Assembly (NCBI RefSeq): GCF_964355755.1
Contig: NC_092672.1
Coordinates: 20,086,501 to 20,150,500, forward strand
Length of the DNA stretch: 64,000 nt
Source: Antedon mediterranea
Lineage: Eukaryota; Echinodermata; Crinoidea; Comatulida; Antedonidae
Reading direction: 5' to 3'
A model generated the notes under the pieces. That model made no database searches. It was given only the letters and a program-made list of their open reading frames with translations, and was not told the DNA's origin. Position numbers and translations under genes: made by a program. Positions 57,029-64,000 of the stretch are shown here, piece after piece; within the stretch, counting starts at the first letter, position 1; each line of letters starts with the position of its first letter.

Positions 57029-60000
57029 AACAAAAACACTTAACATTTCACAAACCTTCAATTGTTCTTACATATGATTTTGTATTTTTGTATATGAAGT
57101 GCAATTTTTACAAATTGTTTTTTAGACAAGTCACTTAAATGCCCTATGATCCCTGTGCATTATAATGATCAAAGATGCTAGTTGTACTGAATATTTTAGT
57201 ATGATGTTTTATTCATCATCTTTATTAATGAATTTTGCTATATTCTTTTTTATTGTCAATACACTACCAACTTTGTCCACCACCTCCTCCTCATTAAATA
57301 GTGAAGAGCAATGATAATAAAGGATGTAATATACACCCATTTTAGACCCATTTTTAGTTTTCCATAATACATTACAAGGGCCTATACATTTTATATTACA
57401 CAGTGCCCTCACTCATCATTTATTTTACTTTTAAAATTTCTTTTTTTGTTCGCACTTTCAGTACCAGTGTACTGTTCAACAAAAACCAATGTACTTGACA
57501 GTGATTATTTTGCTTTTTATTAAAAGAAAGATATTAACAAACACAAATAAAAAATAAAACTTGGTCTACTAAAATCCGTAAATTTGTGCATATATATTAA
57601 AAGCTTTGGTTGCAGTGCAAGTTAGTTGACCAATAACCAGTAATTTGTTTAGTTTTGATTAGGTGTACTGTAATAATATCATAGGCTATAAAACATGTAC
57701 ATTTCTTAAGAGCTACAGTAAATGGAACTTAGTCTACAACCTAGTTTTCCTGATAATATCTATCTGAGATAAAACTTTGTTTTGATAGATTTGATAATAA
57801 AACAAAGGGATTGTCATTGGCAACCCTTATCACCATGGTTAAGAAAAGACTGAATAAGTAAAATTGTTAAGGACTGTTCGTTTCATGTCCAGAATTTGAA
57901 TTATTTAATTTTTATGCGAGGAAATTACTATTAGTCAATCAATGAATTCTACTACAAATAGAAATATGTTGTAAATGCAATATTGTGGGCATGCAATGCA
58001 TGTGGTGGGGCGTTTACTCAAGGAAATAGTCCAAATGATGTTCTATAGGGACGTAATATTCGTGGGGGATTATTCAAAAGAGGGTGTTTAATCAAATTGT
58101 CATCCATGCACCCTACCAGGTCCCCATCTCTGAAACCTATCAGCACCACAACCACACAGGTTCAGTACATTTTCTAGTAAAAAGACCCCCACCTTCATTA
58201 ACAACCCAGCGAATGGGCATTTGATATGGAACACAATCTAAAATGTTTGTCACCGAAGTTGAGCTTGAGTGACTGAAACACTCATGGAATTTGATTTAGT
58301 GATTTGAATAAAATAAATTTAATTAATTTCAAACAATGACAATTTATTTAATTTATTTAAAAATTGATATCAAAATATAAAGCATTTTGTTAATTTAATC
58401 TGGGGATGGCAATGGGGTAAAAAAATAAATAATAATAATTTAAGTATAGCTAGTAAAATAGTTTGTTTAGCAGAATTGCTATGGAAGTTTACTCAATAAT
58501 ATAGTTCTACTGTTGCCACTATTACATTCTTGAATTGATTAATTAAAACCAAACATGTTGAGTGCTTTCTGCCTGTTTAGCTTACATACATTTTGCCATT
58601 TGTGGTGCATAGTATCAGGTGAATAGCATTAAAGTTGGCAGTTGATTTAATGTATCAGTTAAATGTTCTTGATTATAATTTCCAGGGGATAGACCTATAA
58701 TCATTGATACAACCGAAGTATCTTAACCCTTATCTATCTTATCTAGTTTGTTAACTCTTCTCAAAATGAATTAACAAGGTTCTTCTAGATAGTGTAGTGT
58801 TTTTTTCGTTTGTTTTTTTGATCACTTGCCTAATTTTAGGTCTTGAAATTTAAAAATGAATATTTGGTTGAAAGAAATGAAAAAATGATTAAAATGAGAG
58901 CCTCTGTAGGCTGTACACTGCTTTGTTTTAAACAGTATAGTTGTAAAACTAAATTTTCATGATAATGGTTTATTACATTTTATAGACTTAATTATGGCTA
59001 GTATGGCTGTGTATTAATTATATAAACAGTTTAGTTTTCAATTAATACCAAACATGTTGGATAATCATTTGACTAATATCAAAAAAAGTTTATTGTTTAA
59101 TAATATTATGCTTTTATAAATAATCATAGTTATACTAACTAAAATACCAAAAAGTAATGAATTTATTATTTTAAGTTTTTATTATACCAATACACAACAG
59201 AAATTTGTTCTGCTTATTATTAGTCTGTGAATCTTTTTAGTTTCTTTGTAATAATAGTTATTTCTTGTTTATATTGTTTTAAAAGTATTTGTACTAAAAA
59301 ATATTAGTTTAATATGTAGTATTTTTAATGATTTAATTAACACAGTAGGCTGTGAATCATTTTAGTTGTATGCCTAATTACTGTAATAATATCACAAATT
59401 GTTCAATATTATCTTATAGTTTTAAAAGTATATACTAAAATATAAGAAATTAAGACTCTTTGTACACATTTTGTACATAATTGTTTTTTATACCGTTACC
59501 ACCGCATTTTCGGTCTTTGCAATAACCATGTTTATACTGTTATATACATTAATATCTTTTCTTTTTAAATAGTGCCCTCTATGTTTTGATATTTTCCAAA
59601 ATGTTATAGTGCACGCTATAGTGTGGACATACTATCATAAAACCTCTCAATATTTCATTTGTTCAAGTTGAGATGTCATACTTTAATTCATCGTTCACAT
59701 CAGCAGTTGATTGAATGTAATTTTTAAATATTATCTACTCAACAAAAATATGTTCCATTTGTATAATGTACAGTAAGCATTAATAAACTTTACATTATTT
59801 TTTCTTTGCGTATCTAAATACCCTATAAAGTATGAATACACATGTGGTTGATAACCACAATAAAATAAAATATAGATAAATTGGCCAGACAAATTGGTAC
59901 GCATACTGGCCCACATCTTTCTGTTTCACTACATTATACTGGTACTGTCAGTAACTGCTGCTGCTAATAACTTTATCAATTCCAATAATACAGACAACAA

Positions 60001-60503
60001 TGAATACAAATAAAAAAAAAAAACATCAAATTTTTACCATAAAAAAGACTTTCTGAGATAACAGTTTTAATTATTGTTCTTTCTTCATTAAATGCTATTT
60101 TTTAAATTGATATTCTATTTAAGAGTGCTTGTCACCAAAAATCAGACATATTCGTAATTTAGTGGCAAGGGCCAAAATTTCGAATTTGCTCATATTTTGT
60201 ACATTGGTAGACCTTAATGTAAGGAAAACAGATATGTAGTTTGTTTGGTAAAATATCGCTTAGGTTTCGAGAAAATCGAAAAATATCGATTTTCCGTCAA
60301 TTTTGTTAATTTTTGGTGTATAATTTACATTAAGTTTTACAGCCTCTGGAAGCCAAACGTAGCAACCTAGCGTTTTAATATTTTACACTTACGTTAACTA
60401 GCATCTTGTCAACAATTTAGTATAGTTTCAAAAAATTTGATGAAATTCTAAGATTTTAATTACTGATTAGCATATAAAACTCTTAAAAAGTATGGTAAAG
60501 ATA
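57029..60503. other. AT-rich intron or intergenic stretch
   Basis: No exon with splice sites, no RT motif and no ankyrin motif was found on either strand. The last 380 bp (from about 60125, GAGTGCTTGTCACCAAAAAT) may be the outer end of the transposon that follows. Confidence 0.5.
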
Positions 60504-61066
60504 AACTCGTTTTTTTTTCATGTGCGACGAATTTTTTTTTTAAATAAAAAAATCATTAATCTAAAGTATAGATACTAATATCTATGAATCAAGTAAAAGA
60601 AAAATGGGGAAACTATTTTACGCTCCGCGCCAGATCCTCAAAGTTGTAAGAAATTCAAAGATTTTATCTGTCGACAAGATCAAATCAGATGTACCTATTG
60701 TTCTCTATTTACGGATTTAAGGCAAACTTTACTACAAAGAACAAAATTTAAAGGTAAACTGAAAGGTCATGAATAATTTGGAATTATGATTTAATATAAA
60801 TACAAACTAAAAGTAAATTTCTAGTCAAATTTTAACGACTAACGCATGATGAAATTAAGCAATTACTATCTGAGCTCAACAATATAGCTTAGCTTCATCG
60901 AGCCTGTTATGTTTTTCACAAGGTGAATTTATTCGCGCGAATTGAACATTTTTGCGTATACGCGCGCATGCGCAGTTTATTTTTGTTAATAAAGTTTTCC
61001 ATAGGGCGTGCGTATACGCGAAAATGTTTGATTTGTGGGAATAATTTCTAGTCAATCCCACAAACT

Positions 61067-61300
61067 AAACGAAAGACATTTGCTGACCGTTCGTTCGCCG
61101 TAGCAGGACCCAAAATTTGGAACAGATTACCAAGTCACATTAAGCACTTAGACGACTATAATCAGTTTAAAAAACATTTAAAAGCACTATATTTCAAAGA
61201 ATGTTACGATACTAATTGATGTGAAGCGCCGCTGATTATAATTAAATGTTGTATAAATGTGCGCTATACAAGTAATAATAATAATAATAATTTCGCCTAG
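61067..61300 (+). pseudogene. LINE ORF2 end with 3' UTR and AAT-type tail
   Basis: Fifty codons to TGA at 61217 read KRKTFADRSFAVAGPKIWNR, then LPSHIKHLDDYNQFKKHLKA. This is the standard C-terminus of CR1/L2-type LINEs (F..R.F..AGP..WN.LP, then FK..LK). The 3' UTR ends GTGCGCTATACAAGTAATAA and a run of AAT repeats, the usual tail of that group. It is a short 5'-truncated insertion within the transposon. Confidence 0.85.
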
Positions 61301-61949
61301 TGGAAAGAAGGCTTTACAACATAATGTTCTTATCTTCTCATATAGGAAGTTTTCGCACGAGCACGTAAACGTTAAACATAACGCTATTTTCCAAGCTCCA
61401 CCCACTTTGTTAACAACTTGATCTGTGTGTGCGCAAGTATTACGAAAAACTTTAGTTACGTGCATCGAGAACCTTATTTCTGAAAAATAGCGTCAATGAA
61501 AAACGTTAACCGAAACATGATTAAACATACCTAGGCTTAGTCTCTAAACCCAAGGTATTCCATGATTTGTTTTAATAAGAGTGGCGTATGTTGCATGCGC
61601 TACACTTCCCGTCGAAGCGCGAAATCAAAACGAGCAAGTACGTTAACGCAACTCTTCGCTGAACTCCGTTGTTATGCAAATGAGTAGAATGTTGACGTCA
61701 TTGTTTTACCATTCTTTCACCCCTCCGCTTTATTAAAAATTTACAGAACGCGATTTAAAATACTAAAAATTTAGACAACAGAATCGGCCCACATATTAAA
61801 TTGTTATTTTAAAGAATTCTCACAGACACAGTTTTACCTTCGTTGCTACCTCAATCAATCGAGCAACTGCACGTGGAAACCAGCTTTCCCTGCCTATTGT
61901 GTCCAGTACGGTTTTTGCGACAAAAGTTGAATTTCTCTTTCTTTTTCCG

Positions 61950-63310
61950 TTTTTAAATCGTCTCCATTTTCTTCGACTTCGTCACCATCTTCATGACTAT
62001 CGTAATCATCGTCATCTTCATCATGAACGGCTGCATCTGTCCTTTTTTTTTAGCCAAGCGTGAGAAAAAAACTTGCTATCTGCTATGCAGTTAAAAATTC
62101 ACTCTTGCTGTGTCTGGTCGATCTCATCTCTCGTAAGACATCACATGGATCAGGTTTCTGTCCTGTCTGAAGTGTTTCTCTAGGGAAGAGTACCTCTGAT
62201 ATGACCTAATGCAACCTTGTTCGCGACAAAAGAACAGTTTGATGGAGGTGCCAGGACTTTCTTCACTTTCTATTTGGTCGTCGTCATTTATATTAGCTTG
62301 TTCTTCGTGAGATGTCTTGGCTTGTATTCTTGCTTTTACTGTAATAAATGATACTTGATTTTGATCAGACGTTGTATCCTTGTTATTAATTAAATTGGGT
62401 AGTTTCGAGGGAACACAGAATTTACTCAAAAGTAGATTTTGACTTGCACCAATACCATACGCCATCCACACCTTCATGGACCTGCTTCCATACTCTATGT
62501 TGTTGATGTGACTCACGCCTTTACATTTCCCTGCTGCACAAATAGTACCAGTAGGTAAAGCACAAACTATGACTTTCACTCCAGGAATGCCTCCAAAGGA
62601 CTCAATTGCTGCCTTCATCTGCTCTGGATTATCTTTCCTGAATTAAGATATTTATTCATGTGATTTTTTATACTGGCTGCCTTGCGGTCACATGCACCCT
62701 CCCCCCCCTCCCCCCCCCCCCAAAAAAAATCAATACGTCGGATTTTGATCTTAGTTTCTTTCGCTATCTTTGGTAACGAGAGTAATGTTAGGGCAGAGTG
62801 GTAGCATCCTGCATTATCTAGGGTGCTATAGATGGAAGCTGCCTCAACACATCGTTGATGATTGACACAACAGTAGTACTTTCTTGACTGCAAGATTTAA
62901 ATATATGCACAAACGTAAGCATCTGTACCTCTCTATCTTTATTCTTTTTCGTCAAGACTGTTATGTGCCACGGAAGTCCACGCTTTCCAAACCAGTCTCT
63001 TTGGCTTTCGCGATATTTACGTGGTACAAACTTCATCGCCTAAACGTCAAATCTCCTAAAATATCATGTCGTGCAGCGTCTTGGTTAATGGATCTAAAAT
63101 ATGGCTGCTCGACTAAGAATTAGGTCTACCTCACTATCGATGCCCGTAAACCTAAACATGGATCTGTGTGCAGCGATTTCCTTCTGGCATGCTTGTAAAG
63201 GTAGGACTTCAGTGCTCTGTTTGCGGTCTTTTCTATCAAATCCACAAGCTCCGCCAACAACCGATTTAAAAGAACATGAAATCTCCATGTTGTTTGAACT
63301 TAAACCCATC
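61950..63310 (-). pseudogene. Transposase relic with DNAGCYH motif and C2H2-type finger, frameshifted
   Basis: Reading from right to left, 63309-63100 has [20 protein letters not shown], 63036-62818 has KFVPRKYRESQRDWFGKRGL and WHITVLTKK, 62893-62615 has LDNAGCYHSALTLLSLPKI and CDRKAASIKNHMNKYLN, and 62618-62124 has AIESFGGIPGVKVIVCALP and CREQGCIRSYQRYSSLEKH. An acidic tail follows at about 62040-61970. At least two frame changes occur, and a C/G homopolymer tract at 62699-62720 replaces part of the centre. A recurrent family of invertebrate proteins with the same motif order is known to me only as uncharacterised. The flanking inverted repeats here argue that it is a transposase with a DDE-type core. 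Confidence 0.55.
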
Positions 63311-64000
63311 AGACAATAATTATATATATAAGAATTATTTTCAACACGTCTTTACATTGTAAGACATAAACTAAAATGGAAAACAAATCAGTTCCTTTGT
63401 CAACGTCAATGAAGATATCGTTGTCTATCGAATATACGCAGTAAAGTGTTTTGTCTACTGTGGTTAATGTTTTGAAACATTCTTGTTGAGTAAGTTCGAC
63501 CAGGTTCGACAAACAGGAAAACGATAACAAGTTAAAACAAATGTGTTTTTCAGTTTTATGCTATAAACTACGAGAGGATGGATTGATTTATAATAATATG
63601 GTTTGACAAAGCATAAGCCAGTGATTTTTAGTTAATTGCTTAATTTTGTATATTGGTTAGTAATTGAAATTTTAAAAGAAACGTATTTTAGTTTGTGTTT
63701 AAATTGAAACTTAATTCAAAATTAGTTCATGAACTTTCAGTTTATCTTTCAAGTTTGTTTCTCGTAATAAAAGTTTGGCTCAAAGCGACTTAGATTCCTA
63801 AATAGAGAACAATAGGTAGATTTAATTGATCTTGCCGACAGATAAAATCTTTGAATTCTTTACAACTTTGTGGCTCTGGTGCGGAGCGCATAATGGTTTC
63901 CCCAATTTTGTTTTACTTGATTCATAAATATTAGTATCTATACTTCAAATTGATGATTTTTTATTTAAAAAAATTTGTCGCACATGAAAAAAAACTTGTT

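Larger units (their letters stand above)
60504..64000. mobile_element. DNA transposon with inverted repeats of more than 350 bp, running off the window
   Basis: The segment 60504-60870 is the inverse of 63625-64000: for example AAGATTTTATCTGTCGACAA faces TTGCCGACAGATAAAATCTT, and TGTGCGACGAATTTTTTTTT faces AAAAAAATTTGTCGCACA. The right end continues past 64000. The interior holds a broken transposase on the minus strand and a LINE tail. Confidence 0.85.

Noticed and set aside
57209-57412. 67-codon minus-strand frame with acidic end
   Set aside because: No splice sites, repeat or domain supports it.

Overview
The window looks like AT-rich nuclear DNA from a marine invertebrate deuterostome. 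It has small exons with GT/AG introns, tandem repeats, many DNA-transposon and LINE relics, and clusters of the palindrome TAGGCCTA. A ROCO-type GTPase joined to death-fold domains fits the lineage-specific families seen in echinoderms and amphioxus. An echinoderm is my best guess, but the species cannot be fixed from the sequence alone.

Positions 1-13653 (+ strand) hold the 3' part of a multi-exon ROCO gene. Roc GTPase exons lie at 1461-1843 and COR exons at 2834-4599, followed by one more exon at 5107-5317. Next comes a series of tiny phase-1 exons (one of 30 bp, four of about 45 bp) encoding a Thr/Ser-rich linker of repeated 15-residue units. The last exon (13121-13653) encodes a death-effector-like domain and a second death-fold-like segment. 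A shorter sister of its start at 11341-11474 stops early. Each part of this 3' half is next to, or merged with, a minisatellite (periods about 40, 34, 124, 107 and 124 bp). The exons and their flanking introns have clearly been multiplied together.

Positions 14191-31950 are gene-poor and built of nested mobile DNA. From 15923 to 21620 there is a broken coding remnant with CpG-rich codon use, including an intact 197-codon ORF, which I cannot identify. It is interrupted by two copies of a hAT-like MITE and by a decayed LINE that itself carries a MITE. Its tail is included in a segmental duplication (21522-23045 and 23567-25754). A large GCGAGGCA-rich inverted repeat spans 27541-30165.

Positions 32321-35145 contain a 5'-truncated L1/Tx1-like LINE on the minus strand, bounded by a 14-bp target-site duplication. 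A TIR transposon (35747-37270) with a nested foldback follows. Positions 38740-46035 are a 7.3-kb array of about 103 units of 68/72 bp, each carrying AATAAA and a GU-rich stretch, with visible higher-order repeats.

From 47640 a second gene begins (+ strand). Three small phase-0 exons (47640-47700, 48351-48425, 53697-53795) encode the start of an ankyrin-repeat protein, which runs off the window. Its second intron holds a composite 5S rRNA/tRNA-like SINE, with an uninserted paralogous site 0.7 kb away. The right end (60504-64000) is a DNA transposon with inverted repeats of more than 350 bp, a frameshifted transposase on the minus strand and a nested LINE tail.
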